This document shows, one piece after another, positions 26,657 to 36,195 of a stretch of DNA of 64,000 nt (within the stretch, counting starts at the first letter, position 1; each line of letters starts with the position of its first letter). The stretch comes from Serpentinicella alkaliphila. GTDB taxonomy: Bacteria > Bacillota > Clostridia > Peptostreptococcales > Natronincolaceae. The stretch covers positions 2,123,001 through 2,187,000 of the forward strand of contig NZ_CP058648.1 in the NCBI RefSeq assembly GCF_018141405.1, in the 5' to 3' direction. The notes beneath the pieces were generated by a model. That model made no database searches. It saw nothing but the letters and a program-made list of their open reading frames with translations, and was not told where the DNA came from. The translations under genes and the position numbers were made by a program.

Positions 26657-26805
26657 CAAAGCACAAGCCATTTCCATAAGGGTGCTGATGGTCACTTAGT
26701 GAGAAAAAGTTCAGAGTACCACACCTTATAACTGGGTGACAGTAACTCATGGGGTATTAATTGGGGTCCAGTTAGAAGGCGTCGTGAATGGCAGAAACGC
26801 TATCT
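26657..26805 (+). repeat. attC-like site Q, last of the array
   Basis: The left arm GCCATTTCC and right arm GTGAATGGC pair over GCCATT/AATGGC. The interior boxes CAGAGTACCACACC and GTTAGAAGGCGTCG are recognisable but decayed, and the right core GCTATCT (26799-26805) deviates at one base. The left core is missing. No later repeat of this family is visible. Confidence 0.62.
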
Positions 26806-27288
26806 ATAACGCCCTTTGTGACTGAGGATTTTAAAATTATTTTTATTTTAAAAGTAGAAGTGATATATAACAACAATTGAAAGAGCAATAAATTCTATTG
26901 GCAAGATTAGAAGATGTAGCTCTAGAATTAGTGGTTTCTTCTAATAGAGTGGATGACTTAATTAAAAGAAGAGCTAAAGAAATACTGAGAAATAATAAGC
27001 TTAAATAAGAATAGTGGAATTATTAAGGATAGCAGATTTTAATATTGATGAGAATGCTGAGGAGATACCTATATAATATATAGACTCTTTTGTTCATTAA
27101 AAAGGTTTTTAAATAGCAAATTCAAATTTATAAGACACTTGGTAAACAACCATATCTACCGGGAAGGTGCTTTTATAGGGAGTATGAGGCTATAGCTGGA
27201 GATATAATTAATAAGGATACAACAAAACTTAAAACAGGGCAGATGGGATGTTTAAATAGTTTTAACTATTTAGAGAGGAGCAGAACAT
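26806..27288 (+). other. Decayed intergenic stretch at the array edge
   Basis: Only short open frames remain: LARLEDVALELVVSSNRVDDLIKRRAKEILRNNKLK (about 26899-27008) and YKTLGKQPYLPGRCFYREYEAIAGDIINKDTTKLKTG (about 27138-27250). Neither has a good start, and I recognise no family. A GAGAGGAG ribosome site at the end belongs to the flavodoxin gene. Confidence 0.4.
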
Positions 27289-27777
27289 ATGAAGTCCTTA
27301 ATTATTTACTGTTCTAGCTATAAAAATAACACTGAAAAAATTGCACGAGTGTTTTCTGAGAAAATGGATTCGGAGCTAATAAATATAAAGGATATTACTG
27401 ATGTGAATATAATTAGTTACAATTTGATAGGATTTGGATCCGGAGTATACAAGGAGAGCCTGTCACCAAAACTATTTGAATTAGCTGAAAAGCTGGACTT
27501 AAAGAACAAAAATGTATTTGTATTTTCAACCAGTGGTATTGGGATGACATTCTATAATAAAAAACTAATTAAGCTATTAATGGCAAAGGGAGCTGTAAAT
27601 ATAGGTAGCTTCGCATGTAAAGGTAACTTTATAGCACGAGAATTCTCCAATAATAAGCTGTTTGATTATATAGGTAGATTATCACAAGGGCATCCAAATG
27701 ATAGAGACTTTAAATATGCAGAGAGATTTATTGAGAGGGTATTAGATTCACTAGAGAAGAACTCTAAAAATAAATGA
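27289..27777 (+). CDS. Flavodoxin-family protein
   Basis: A 162-residue protein with MKSLIIYCSSYKNNTEKIARVFSEKM, the N-terminal flavodoxin strand and phosphate loop, then NLIGFGSGVYKESLSPKLFEL and FVFSTSGIG. It would carry FMN and act in electron transfer. The C-terminal HPNDRDFKYAERFIERV is typical of stand-alone flavodoxins of Clostridia. AGAGGAG lies 6 bp upstream of the ATG. Expressed alone. Confidence 0.85.
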   Translation: MKSLIIYCSSYKNNTEKIARVFSEKMDSELINIKDITDVNIISYNLIGFGSGVYKESLSPKLFELAEKLDLKNKNVFVFSTSGIGMTFYNKKLIKLLMAKGAVNIGSFACKGNFIAREFSNNKLFDYIGRLSQGHPNDRDFKYAERFIERVLDSLEKNSKNK

Positions 27778-28189
27778 AGCTTATGAAATTGATTATAAAA
27801 TGTATGTTTTAAAGGATATAAAAAGCTGGATGGGTTATAGCATGAAGAATAGTATATAAAGGGGAGTTGTATAGGGTTTGTTATGGAGTCAGAATTAGAG
27901 AATAAATATAATATTTTGTATTCCTTATTATATTTATTGGATCGATTATTTCAACAGGGAAAATATCAAAGTTTTATATTTTAGAGGTATTATGTTCTTA
28001 TCGGATATATTTAATTAGTGGTGGGAGTGCAAGTAATTCTGACTACTCATATTGTACTTATTGATTTATACATGATATTTGCTAATCATATAGTTGAGAC
28101 ATTTTCGTTGGAGTCTCAAACTATGTAAGCGAAAAAAAACCGGAAATATTAAAAGAGCAATACTGTTGATTTAACCAAGGAGGAAGTAC
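27778..28189 (+). other. Non-coding remnant with a strong hairpin
   Basis: No frame of useful length is present; hydrophobic fragments (YNILYSLLYLLDRLF, HIVLIDLYMIFANHIVET) suggest a lost membrane-protein gene. ATAGTTGAGAC...GTCTCAAACTAT at about 28089-28127 forms an 11-bp stem that may terminate transcription. Confidence 0.4.
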
Positions 28190-28453
28190 ATGCGTATATC
28201 CAAACTATTTATAAATTTTATAGTTACTTTATTCGCTATTCAATCGTTGTCAATTTCTTTACTACTAATAACTAGGCACCTAGGGTCAGGATTTGTTATT
28301 GGTAAAGTAGGCACTGTTGGTTTTATGGATTTCTTAGTACCACTGGTTCTTATTTTTTCTGTATTTTATTTTTATAAAGCAAGAGTAGAACCTATGCTAT
28401 ACATTTACATATTAGGTAGTTTTTGGGTAATGTTTAATTTTGTTTTTTTCTAG
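28190..28453 (+). CDS. Small membrane protein, 87 residues
   Basis: ATG after AAGGAGG with good spacing. Hydrophobic stretches at about residues 8-27, 44-61 and 67-86 give three membrane helices, with a short loop TRHLGSGFVIGKVGTVG. No family recognised. The ribosome site is strong and the frame is clean, so it is probably a real gene. Confidence 0.6.
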   Translation: MRISKLFINFIVTLFAIQSLSISLLLITRHLGSGFVIGKVGTVGFMDFLVPLVLIFSVFYFYKARVEPMLYIYILGSFWVMFNFVFF

Positions 28454-28555
28454 ACTTAATCTTTGATAGGAAACAGTAGTATTATAAGTATATCACTTAT
28501 TGAAATTCGAACAAACAATGAATTCATATTTTACGATGAAAAGCGGAGGGCATTT

Positions 28556-28966
28556 ATGACAAATGAAACTGAAGTAGAAAAGGTAATAAATAAATTTTAT
28601 GAAATAATTTCTGGTAAAGCTGAAGACGGGAGGGATTGGTGTGAATTCAGAAGATTATTTTACTCTGAAGACTCCTCCTTAACTTCAATGAAGTATAATA
28701 ATAAGGAATGCATTACAAAACCTTTAAATGTTGAAGAATATATAGTAGTTTTGAGAAATTTTCTAAAGTCTAAAGACTTTTATGAGTATGGATTTAACTA
28801 TGAGATTAAGGTATATGAGAGTATTGCAAATGTTTATAGCGAATATGCAGCTAAACCTAATAAAGAAGACACAGAAATAATTAAACGGGGAGTAAATATA
28901 GCTCAGTTTATTTTTAATGGACTGACATGGAAAATACATAGTATGTTATGGCAAGACCAGGTTTAA
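28556..28966 (+). CDS. NTF2/SnoaL-like protein of unknown function
   Basis: The protein has 136 residues; ATG 28556 follows CGGAGGG, and the longer open frame upstream has no ribosome site. The pattern VEKVINKFYEIISGKAEDGRDWCEFRRLFYSEDSSLTSMKYNN...YEIKVYESIANVYSEYAAKP...RGVNIAQFIFNGLTWKIHSMLWQDQ is that of NTF2-like cone folds (SnoaL/DUF4440). It may bind or turn over a small ligand, which cannot be named. Confidence 0.65.
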   Translation: MTNETEVEKVINKFYEIISGKAEDGRDWCEFRRLFYSEDSSLTSMKYNNKECITKPLNVEEYIVVLRNFLKSKDFYEYGFNYEIKVYESIANVYSEYAAKPNKEDTEIIKRGVNIAQFIFNGLTWKIHSMLWQDQV

Positions 28967-29069
28967 TTACGATTTAATCTTTTCTATTACTGGAGAATTA
29001 CCTAAAATCATAGTTATATAAGAAATAGGAATCTTAACAAATTTAAAGATAATAAGAGGAGAAGCAAAG

Positions 29070-29540
29070 ATGGCTATTGAAAAAGTTAAAGAATATTTTA
29101 AACAATGGAGTATGGAGGATAAGATATTAGAGTTTGATGTTTCAAGTGCAACTGTGGAACTAGCAGCAGAGGCGGTTAAATGTGAGCCTAAAAGAATAGC
29201 AAAAACTTTATCATTCTTTGTGAATAATACGTGTGTTTTAATAGTTACTGCAGGGGATGCAAAAATAGATAATTCAAAGTATAAACAACACTTCGGTACA
29301 AAAGCAAAAATGTTAACAGCGGAGGAAGTCGTTAACTTTACAGGCCATGCTATAGGAGGAGTTTGTCCATTTGGAGTGAAGGATGGAGTTGTAACATTTT
29401 TAGATGTTTCTCTAAATAGATTTACAACAGTATTTCCTGCATGCGGCAGTAGTAATAGTGCTATTGAGTTGAGCATAAATGAACTAAAAAAATACTCAAA
29501 TTCAAAATCATGGGTAGACGTATGTAAAGATTGGAAATAA
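29070..29540 (+). CDS. YbaK/EbsC-type aminoacyl-tRNA deacylase
   Basis: A 156-residue protein with the YbaK domain: AAEAVKCEPKRIAKTLSFF, CVLIVTAGDAKIDNSKYKQHFG, and HAIGGVCPFGVKDGVVTFLDVSLNRFTTVFPACGSSNSAIELSINEL. The invariant K in RIAKTL and the G-x-x-P-F-G loop are present. The family removes wrongly attached amino acids from tRNA, for example Cys from tRNA-Pro. ATG follows AAGAGGAGAAG. Confidence 0.88.
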   Translation: MAIEKVKEYFKQWSMEDKILEFDVSSATVELAAEAVKCEPKRIAKTLSFFVNNTCVLIVTAGDAKIDNSKYKQHFGTKAKMLTAEEVVNFTGHAIGGVCPFGVKDGVVTFLDVSLNRFTTVFPACGSSNSAIELSINELKKYSNSKSWVDVCKDWK

Positions 29541-29719
29541 CAAATATGTAGTTATGTTTAATGACACATGTTTGTTAAGGAACTATAAATGTCGTATCCC
29601 TATTTAGCTTTATCTACAAATTACATTTATTGCTATTGTACTATAGATTTTATTAAACGACTATTTTTCATAAATGTTTTCAGATAGTTTACAAAAGATT
29701 TAGATAAGGACGTGTATTT

Positions 29720-30211
29720 ATGAGTATATATCAATTTTTTTCGAGTGATAAACCTTTAGATGATGTACATAATCCATATATAAAACTAATGTCAATAAAT
29801 GATATGATTGAGAATAATATGGAAATTAATGATTTACTATTAAGAACAACAAAAAATAAAGATGAGAAAATAGTTCTTCATTGTGATTCAGAGGAACATT
29901 TATATGAAATAGAAATTAAAAAAGAGAACAATATTTCAATGAGTTACATTTCAAAGTATACGGACAAACAATATATATCATCTTTAGAGTGGCGTTACAC
30001 AGATAAGAGAGCCGAAGAACTGGTACAATATATTAAAAGTCAATTAAGATATGTTGATGAAATAGAGCTATGGAGTATATGGATGGATAAAAAGATAGAA
30101 GAAATAACTTATCTAGAATTAAATATAAAGGACTTGAATGTTTTTATTGTTAAAGAGGCAATCGGTTCGGGGCTTTATGAAAAGCCCATATGTTTAAGGA
30201 TAACTATCTAG
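29720..30211 (+). CDS. Hypothetical protein, 163 residues
   Basis: A soluble acidic protein: MSIYQFFSSDKPLDDVHNPYIKLMSINDMIENNMEINDLLL, then EIEIKKENNISMSYISKYTDKQYISSLEWRYTDKRAEELVQYIKSQLRYVDEIELWSIWMDKKIEEITYLELNIKDLNVFIVKEAIGSGLYEKPICLRITI. The end resembles small immunity-like or DUF proteins found singly in Firmicutes, but I cannot place it. The ATG has a moderate AAGGACG site. Confidence 0.6.
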   Translation: MSIYQFFSSDKPLDDVHNPYIKLMSINDMIENNMEINDLLLRTTKNKDEKIVLHCDSEEHLYEIEIKKENNISMSYISKYTDKQYISSLEWRYTDKRAEELVQYIKSQLRYVDEIELWSIWMDKKIEEITYLELNIKDLNVFIVKEAIGSGLYEKPICLRITI

Positions 30212-30246
30212 GAATAGTTTAAAAAAGTATACGAGGGGATTTATTT

Positions 30247-30879
30247 ATGAAAAATAGGAATTATACGCGGCTAGTGCTATCAATTCTAATAATAATTTCT
30301 TTAGTTTTTACTGTTGGCTGTAATAAGATAGTAGATAATGATGTTGTTGCATACATTTCACAAAATTCAGGATCAAAGCATGAAAGTACATTTAAAGAAC
30401 TAGGTCTAGGGATATTGTTTGATTTTAATTTAAAGATACCAAGAGCCGAGGAAAGATGGGTTGAGTTATGGGTGGAAGGCTATAATAGAGGAAATATTGT
30501 AGAACCTCCACTAACAAAGCTTTCCTATGGTTTAAAACCAGAGAAAATAGCGGAAGGGCAAATGGGCTTTGGAATTATAAATAGTAATAGCGATAAACCA
30601 TTATTGTTTTTATACTCAGAAGGAATTAGAATAGCACCTCATAGTGTTGATAGTGATATTTTTGTGAAATCTAGTGTGTCTAGTTGGGACTATGCAATCA
30701 GCAGTGGAACATTCAGTCTAGAATCCGAGCAAGAAAAGGTATTAGCAGTATATCGGCAAAATGAAGGACAAATGAGAATGGGCTACAACTATGAAGACGC
30801 AGATGCTATTGATGAGATGATAAGAGATAATGATACTGTACTTCTGCTAAAGATAAGAGTTGATGACAAAATGAAATAA
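30247..30879 (+). CDS. Putative lipoprotein, 210 residues
   Basis: MKNRNYTRLVLSILIIISLVFTVGCNK is a lipoprotein signal peptide with the lipobox FTVGC, cysteine at residue 25. The mature part includes LGLGILFDFNLKIPRAEERWVELWVEGYNRGN, SYGLKPEKIAEGQMGFGIINS and YAISSGTFSLESEQEKVLAVYRQNEGQMRMGYNYED, a beta-rich extracellular domain. No known family. It follows the previous gene by 36 bp with GAGGGG upstream. Confidence 0.7.
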   Translation: MKNRNYTRLVLSILIIISLVFTVGCNKIVDNDVVAYISQNSGSKHESTFKELGLGILFDFNLKIPRAEERWVELWVEGYNRGNIVEPPLTKLSYGLKPEKIAEGQMGFGIINSNSDKPLLFLYSEGIRIAPHSVDSDIFVKSSVSSWDYAISSGTFSLESEQEKVLAVYRQNEGQMRMGYNYEDADAIDEMIRDNDTVLLLKIRVDDKMK

Positions 30880-30941
30880 AATAGTAGGTAAAAATAAGTA
30901 AAATTTTCAAACAAAATCATCCATAATAGGTGGGTTTTTAA

Positions 30942-31472
30942 ATGAAGTTAATACCGAATTGTATATCCTTTTTAAGAATTATTTTGTCTGTGCTTTTATT
31001 ATTCTTTAGGCCACTCAGCCTTTTATTTCACACGATTTATATTATTTGTGGATTAACTGATATTATGGATGGCTATATAGCGAGAAAGATGGGGGCAACA
31101 AGTAGATTCGGTGCTAGACTTGATTCAATAGCTGATTTAGTTATGGTTGGAGTGGTTTTGATAAAATACTACCCAATTGTAAAACTTACAGATCAAATTT
31201 TGATATGGATTATAGCTATTAGTATTCTAAGGTTAGGATCGATAAGCGTAGCTTATATAAAATTTAAAACATTTGCAATTTTACACACATATGGTAATAA
31301 GCTTACTGGTATTGTTTTATTTGTTTCCGTAATTCTATATCCCTCTATTAATAATACAACGGTGATAGCCTATGTGATTTGTATTGTAGCAAGCTTATCA
31401 TCAATTGAGGAATTAATTATTCAAGTTTCCTCGAACAAATTACAATTAAATAAACGAAGTATATTCTTGTAA
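30942..31472 (+). CDS. CDP-alcohol phosphatidyltransferase
   Basis: A 176-residue integral membrane enzyme. The motif DIMDGYIARKMGATSRFGARLDSIAD (residues about 39-64) matches the CDP-alcohol phosphatidyltransferase signature D-x2-DG-x2-AR-x8-G-x3-D-x3-D exactly. Five to six membrane segments surround it. It joins a CDP-activated lipid to an alcohol such as glycerol phosphate or inositol phosphate; the alcohol cannot be told. Located at the membrane. Confidence 0.88.
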   Translation: MKLIPNCISFLRIILSVLLLFFRPLSLLFHTIYIICGLTDIMDGYIARKMGATSRFGARLDSIADLVMVGVVLIKYYPIVKLTDQILIWIIAISILRLGSISVAYIKFKTFAILHTYGNKLTGIVLFVSVILYPSINNTTVIAYVICIVASLSSIEELIIQVSSNKLQLNKRSIFL

Positions 31473-31558
31473 AGAGGACAGAGTTAAATTAAATTAAAAT
31501 AAAATCTCCTAATCTAATATTATTTATTATAAGTATTTAAGAAAGAGAGGGAATGATT

Positions 31559-32302
31559 ATGAATACATTGATAACTTTAATTAATTATTTTTTAAGGCTT
31601 TTACCAGGTTTAGGATTGATATTTTTAGTCTTTATAATGGTTAAACCAAAAGGATATTTAAGAATAGTAATATATATTTTTACATTCATTCTTATGCGGG
31701 ATGCCATGACTCCTTTAGGATTATGGACACTTGGCAAGGTAAATGGGGTTGTATGGTTAAGGATGAGTTCTGATCCACTATTTTTAGTTATTTTAGCAAT
31801 TAATAGTCTCTGTATTGTATTTGCTCTAAATAAATTTGATGAGGAAAACCGTAAGTACTTAATTTGGTTTCGCAAAAGAAAACTTACAGGAATTATATTT
31901 GGGATTGTTGGATGTATTATTGTAATATTACCATTTTTAGTTTTGTATAGAGTTATAGATATTTATGAAAGAGGTGGTATTGTTAATTCAGCCGTTATAC
32001 TGCCATTATTGATGTTCTCCTTATTCGGGAACCTTTTAGAAGAAACTTTATTTCGTGGTTATGTACTTGGAATTTTTAAAAAAAATCAAAGGCTTATGGT
32101 GGCAAGTATTAATACAGGTGTAATATTTGCTTTTTGCCATATTTTTTTAGCAATAACTGTAACTGATATCGGATTTCCAATATTACTATTTACACTTTGG
32201 GAAGGTGTAATTGCTGGGTTAATTGGGGGTAAATATGGAATAATACCTGCAGCTATAACCCATGGTGGTGCTATATTTATTTTGAGTTCAGGTCTTATAT
32301 GA
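31559..32302 (+). CDS. CPBP-family intramembrane metalloprotease
   Basis: The protein has 247 residues; ATG 31559 is 8 bp after GAGAGGG and preferred over the ATG at 31553. Multiple membrane segments are visible and the conserved glutamates lie in LLEETLFRGYVLG, followed by FAFCHIFLA with a zinc-binding His and AAITHGGAIF with the last. This is the Abi/CPBP (CAAX-protease-like) family, often linked to bacteriocin self-protection or protein processing. It is 13 bp ahead of the LUD gene. Confidence 0.88.
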   Translation: MNTLITLINYFLRLLPGLGLIFLVFIMVKPKGYLRIVIYIFTFILMRDAMTPLGLWTLGKVNGVVWLRMSSDPLFLVILAINSLCIVFALNKFDEENRKYLIWFRKRKLTGIIFGIVGCIIVILPFLVLYRVIDIYERGGIVNSAVILPLLMFSLFGNLLEETLFRGYVLGIFKKNQRLMVASINTGVIFAFCHIFLAITVTDIGFPILLFTLWEGVIAGLIGGKYGIIPAAITHGGAIFILSSGLI

Positions 32303-32315
32303 AAGGAGAAGTTTT

Positions 32316-32933
32316 ATGGAAAAAGATACTGTAGAACATTTAATTAAAAGCTTGTCAGAGAGAAATATACAGGGGTATTATTTTGAAAGCTTTAATGAGG
32401 CCAAATTAGAAATTATGAAAATGATTTCTAAACACGAAAGTGTAGGAATTGGTAACTCTGTTACATTAAAGAGAATGGAACTAAGTAATGATCTAATTAG
32501 CAGAGGAAATAATGTTTATGATAAAACACTAGCTAAAAATAAAGAAGAGATTAAAGAAATTAAAAGAAAAGCGCTACTAACGGATTGGTACATCACAGGC
32601 ACAAACGCCATTTCATTAGAGGGTCACATTGTAAATATGGACCATAGTGGTAACAGGGTTGCAGCCATGTTATATGGTCCTAATAATGTAGTTGTTGTTA
32701 TTGGTTCTAATAAAATAACTAAAACTTTAGATGAGGCGGTATATAGAGTTAGAAACATTGCATCCCCTAAAAATGCAAAAAGGGCAGGTATGAATCCTCC
32801 ATGTGTTGATTTGCAAAAATGTATTGACTGTAAGTCACCAGATAGAGTGTGTAATAATTTGGTTGTTATTGAAGGACAAAATGAAAGTAGACGAATGAAA
32901 GTATTTATAGTAAATGAAGAAGAGGGGTTCTAA
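32316..32933 (+). CDS. LUD-domain (LutC/DUF162-like) protein
   Basis: A 205-residue protein with FNEAKLEIMKMISKHESVGIGNSVTLKRMEL, LTDWYITGTNAISLEGHIVNMDHSGNRVAAMLYGPNNVVVVIGSNKIT and a C-terminal cysteine cluster CVDLQKCIDCKSPDRVCNN. This is the LUD superfamily found in lactate-utilisation proteins; stand-alone versions like this occur widely in Clostridia with unknown function. AAAGGAG lies upstream and the previous gene is 13 bp away, so the two may be co-transcribed. Confidence 0.85.
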   Translation: MEKDTVEHLIKSLSERNIQGYYFESFNEAKLEIMKMISKHESVGIGNSVTLKRMELSNDLISRGNNVYDKTLAKNKEEIKEIKRKALLTDWYITGTNAISLEGHIVNMDHSGNRVAAMLYGPNNVVVVIGSNKITKTLDEAVYRVRNIASPKNAKRAGMNPPCVDLQKCIDCKSPDRVCNNLVVIEGQNESRRMKVFIVNEEEGF

Positions 32934-33048
32934 CATATGTTTTTAGATCGAGAAATATTTAAATGTTTTTAAGCTATTAATTTCTTTTATGGATCAACAA
33001 GAAAATCTAAAAATATTTATATGGAAAATAAATAATGGGGTTGATATT

Positions 33049-33465
33049 ATGAAAAAGAAACAACTTTTAGGTTTCATTTTAATTACAGTAATTGTTAGTG
33101 GGATTTATTTTACTGGAGATTATTATTCGGATTTACGAACTTATCGAAAACAAGTAAATGAAATTAACATTGATAGTATAAATATGATGGATATTAAAGA
33201 TGGTACTTACACAGGTAGTTATGAAATAATGTGGATTTCTGCCATCGTTGAAGTAACAGTTTATAATAATGAAATTGTAGGAATAGAATTAATAGAGCAT
33301 AAAAATGATAGGGGCACACCAGCTGAAATAATAACTACTAGAGTAATAGAAACCCAGTCATTAGAGGTAGATGTTATAACCGGAGCAACTTCAAGTAGTA
33401 AAGTGATATTAAAGGCTATAGAAAATGCACTGAAAAGTGGTTTAAAGTCAACTAGATTTTGCTAA
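33049..33465 (+). CDS. Membrane-anchored FMN-binding protein
   Basis: The protein has 138 residues; it starts at ATG 33049, the in-frame ATG at 32989 lacking a ribosome site. An N-terminal signal or anchor (KKKQLLGFILITVIVSGIYF) precedes the FMN_bind domain DGTYTGSYEIMWISAIVEVTVYNNEIVGIELIEHKND...EVDVITGATSSSKVILKAIENAL. TGATSS contains the Thr that carries covalent FMN in RnfG/NqrC-type proteins. It is probably an extracytoplasmic redox carrier. Confidence 0.85.
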   Translation: MKKKQLLGFILITVIVSGIYFTGDYYSDLRTYRKQVNEINIDSINMMDIKDGTYTGSYEIMWISAIVEVTVYNNEIVGIELIEHKNDRGTPAEIITTRVIETQSLEVDVITGATSSSKVILKAIENALKSGLKSTRFC

Positions 33466-33597
33466 GAGAAAATCTAAAAAAAAAACTGTTACTGATTTTA
33501 AGGATATATAGTTTTGTGAACTATGTGTAGTAAGTTTTATATACAAAAAGAAAATATATAAAAACTAATAAATTAATTCTAAGAGGTAATCTAAACA

Positions 33598-33942
33598 ATG
33601 AAAAATGTACAAATAAAATATAAAAGTGGCTTTGTTTTCAATGATGGTCTAAGTCTGAGTAACATAAGAAAAAACCTTCAGGCTGACTGCCAAAAATGTT
33701 TTGGACTGTGTTGTGTTGCGCTATATTTCTCTTCTTCAGAAGGTTTTCCTACAGATAAAGCTGCAGGATATCCATGTCCTAATTTAAGTAAAAACTATAG
33801 TTGCAATGTACACGAAAATCTTATAGAGAGAGGTTTTAAAGGTTGCGTAGCTTATGATTGCTTTGGGGCAGGGCAAAAGGTTGCACAATCTATTTTTCAT
33901 GGAAATGATTGGTATAAATTTCCTCAAAATAAAAATGACATG
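33598..33942 (+). pseudogene. Pentapeptide-repeat protein, 5' part, split by an IS
   Basis: The Cys-rich N-terminal domain reads NIRKNLQADCQKCFGLCCVALYFSSSEGFPTDKAAGYPCPNLSKNYSCNVHENLIERGFKGCVAYDCFGAGQKVAQSIFHGNDWYKFPQNKND, then enters the IS end. Clostridial and bacillar pentapeptide proteins carry this same domain ahead of their repeats. Its continuation is at 35617-36182. Confidence 0.8.
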
Positions 33943-35616
33943 AGTTATGCAGTTCGTGTAAATAAATGTAAATAAGACTGATGTATCGTATATTATAATA
34001 TACTAAAAAATATTTTTGTTTTATATGTCTTGAAATAGCAAAAAAGACTTGACTTTTTAAACCCGCCCCAATAATCAAAGTGAATGGTATTAATAGCCAT
34101 TACTCTTGATGAATGGGTGATAAATATGACTCTTGGGAAACCGAAATATAGAAATTTACAACAAGGAAATGGGGGCGGAACGCCAGTTTTAAAAGCAATT
34201 TGGGATAAATTTGATTTTTCACTTCTGCTTACGCAATCGGGTATTGTAAAACGTAATGGTGTACCCACTTGGCTTATTGCTTTTGCTTATGTGGTAGGAC
34301 TTATTGCTAATAAAAATTCTGTCTCACGTATTTCTGATTATGCTACTAAGGATAGCTTATTACAACCGATGTTTCGGAATCTTAAAATGGCTCAATATAC
34401 CTTTAGCCGCTTTTTTACAACTGATTATAATTGGGGTTTATTTAGTTTTAAAAGAGTACAAAGACTACAACAAGAAGAAGAAACTGCATTTACTGAAGGA
34501 GATGTTATTGTACTTGATGATACAAAGGTGGCTCATGCCCATGGAAAGAAAATCCCTTTCCTTTGTTGGTTATATGATAGCTCCATTAAAATAAATATCT
34601 GGTGTATGAATATAGTTGCTACAACTGTTGTATTAAAGAACGGACTTAAATATCCATTGTTTTGGCGTATTTGGCGTAAGGTAGAAAATAGCGATGAAAA
34701 ACAGACAAAAATAGATCTTTCAAAAGAAATGCTAATGGATATTCGCCGGATTTACACAGGGGTACTATGGGTTGCCATGGACCGCCGGTTTTTATGCAAA
34801 GACTTTTTAATTGGCTCACAGATCATCAATATGATTGGGTTACTAAGGCAAAACGTAATAAAGACTTTATCGAAAAGAAATTGAGAATATTACAGGCCGA
34901 GAACGCTTTATCCCTGTAAAGCCTTCAATGCTTATTAAAGAAGTTTTTTCAAACTTCTTATTAGTGGCTAAAGAGTAAAGTAAGTGCTATATCCATACCT
35001 AATATTTATATCAAGTTACCCTACCGTTTAGTTGGAAAGCAGGGTAAAGTAGTAACTAAGTATCGTTATACGCCTATTGCAAAGCAGTTGTAGCTACAAG
35101 ACTCAAAGAAGATACTGAAATGATGAAGGATGAATTTGAGAAAAACAAAGAGGTTGCGGCTACATATCGTGGGGCTTACCTTTTGATTAGTAATAGGGTC
35201 GATAATCCTGAAGAAGCTTTAGATGCATATATTAAGCGTTGGAGCATTGAGGTTTTTTTTAGAACTGCAAAACAAGAACTGGGGTTGAATTCTTGCCACT
35301 CAACGTCGGAAAGTCATCATTACGCCCATATTGAGCTCATTTTTACAGCAGAAACTTTACTTGTCTATGCAAGATGGGAACTCAATAATAAAGGCGCTGA
35401 AGAAGGCTTCACCCACGGCGAAATGGTCCGAAACTTTTTCAACGCCACATACCGTATCGTTATAAAAGCACAGCAATGCTTTCAAACTATACAAGTACAT
35501 TTTGACACAGAAGTTAGGCAATTTGCAAGACTTATTGATAAATTTTGGCCGAAGAATTTATTGTTAGGTTGGTTTACTGTGCAAAATTCCCAGTATATGG
35601 AGTCAACTGCATAACT
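33943..35616 (+). mobile_element. IS4-like insertion sequence
   Basis: The ends CATGAGTTATGCAGTT (33939-33954) and AACTGCATAACTCATG (35605-35620) are perfect 16-bp inverted repeats; CATG may be the target. The element interrupts a pentapeptide-repeat gene and carries one decayed transposase gene. Confidence 0.85.
34126..35614 (+). pseudogene. IS4-family transposase, frameshifted
   Basis: The frame begins near MTLGKPKYRNLQQGNGGGTPVLKAIWDKFDFSLLLTQSGIVKRNGVPTWLIAFAYV and has the first catalytic Asp in DVIVLDDTKVAHAHGKK. The second block (WVAMDRRFLCKDF) and the C-terminal block YIKRWSIEVFFRTAKQELGLNSCHS with the catalytic Glu and YREK-like pattern are in other frames. Frameshifts lie near 34880 and 35000-35120. 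Inactive. Confidence 0.8.
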
Positions 35617-36182
35617 CATGAAATGAAATGTTTGAGGTATTTTTAAAAATAAGACAGTTACAGGAACTTTTATGGTATCTAACAGAGGTCCTAATGCATA
35701 AGTCCACAAGCCAAATACATATTATAGCTTGTTCACTAATTAGGGAGGCAGAGGATGTAACCTATTTAGATCCTCATTTACTAATTGAATTTGATATTGT
35801 AGGATTACGTAGCAAAGTAAACGATATATTAGTAAAGGCCAGTGAACTAATAAGAGCTGAGGTTATTGATAAAATTAAGATTCAAACAAAACATAAAAAG
35901 ACTATGGGAAAAAAAATAGATTTTATAGGGGCGAAACTTAGAAACAGTAATTTTAATGGTGCAAATTTAAGGGGGGCTTTTCTAATTGCAGCGGATCTTA
36001 GAAATACTGATTTTTCATATGCTGATTTAATTGGAGCAGATTTTAGGGATGCAGATGTAAGAGGAGCAAATTTGAGTAAAAGTATATTTCTAACTCAGGC
36101 ACAAGTTAATTGCTCAAAAGGAGATAAAAGTACAAAAATCCCTGAATTACTTATTAGACCAAAGCATTGGAATATTGGTTAA
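35617..36182 (+). pseudogene. Pentapeptide-repeat protein, 3' part
   Basis: EMFEVFLKIRQLQELLWYLTEVL resumes the linker, then a helical region leads to the repeats: DFIGAKLRNSNFNGANLRGAFLIAADLRNTDFSYADLIGADFRDADVRGANLSKSIFL, about ten A(D/N)LxX pentapeptides forming a right-handed beta helix. It ends at 36182. Joined to 33598-33942 it makes a protein of about 300 residues. Without the 5' part it has no ribosome site. Confidence 0.8.
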
Positions 36183-36195
36183 GGAGTAGATTTAA

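Noticed and set aside
598-26805. CRISPR array
   Set aside because: The repeats are 79-177 bp, spaced by 0.3-4 kb with genes between them, and vary in arm sequence. No Cas genes are present.
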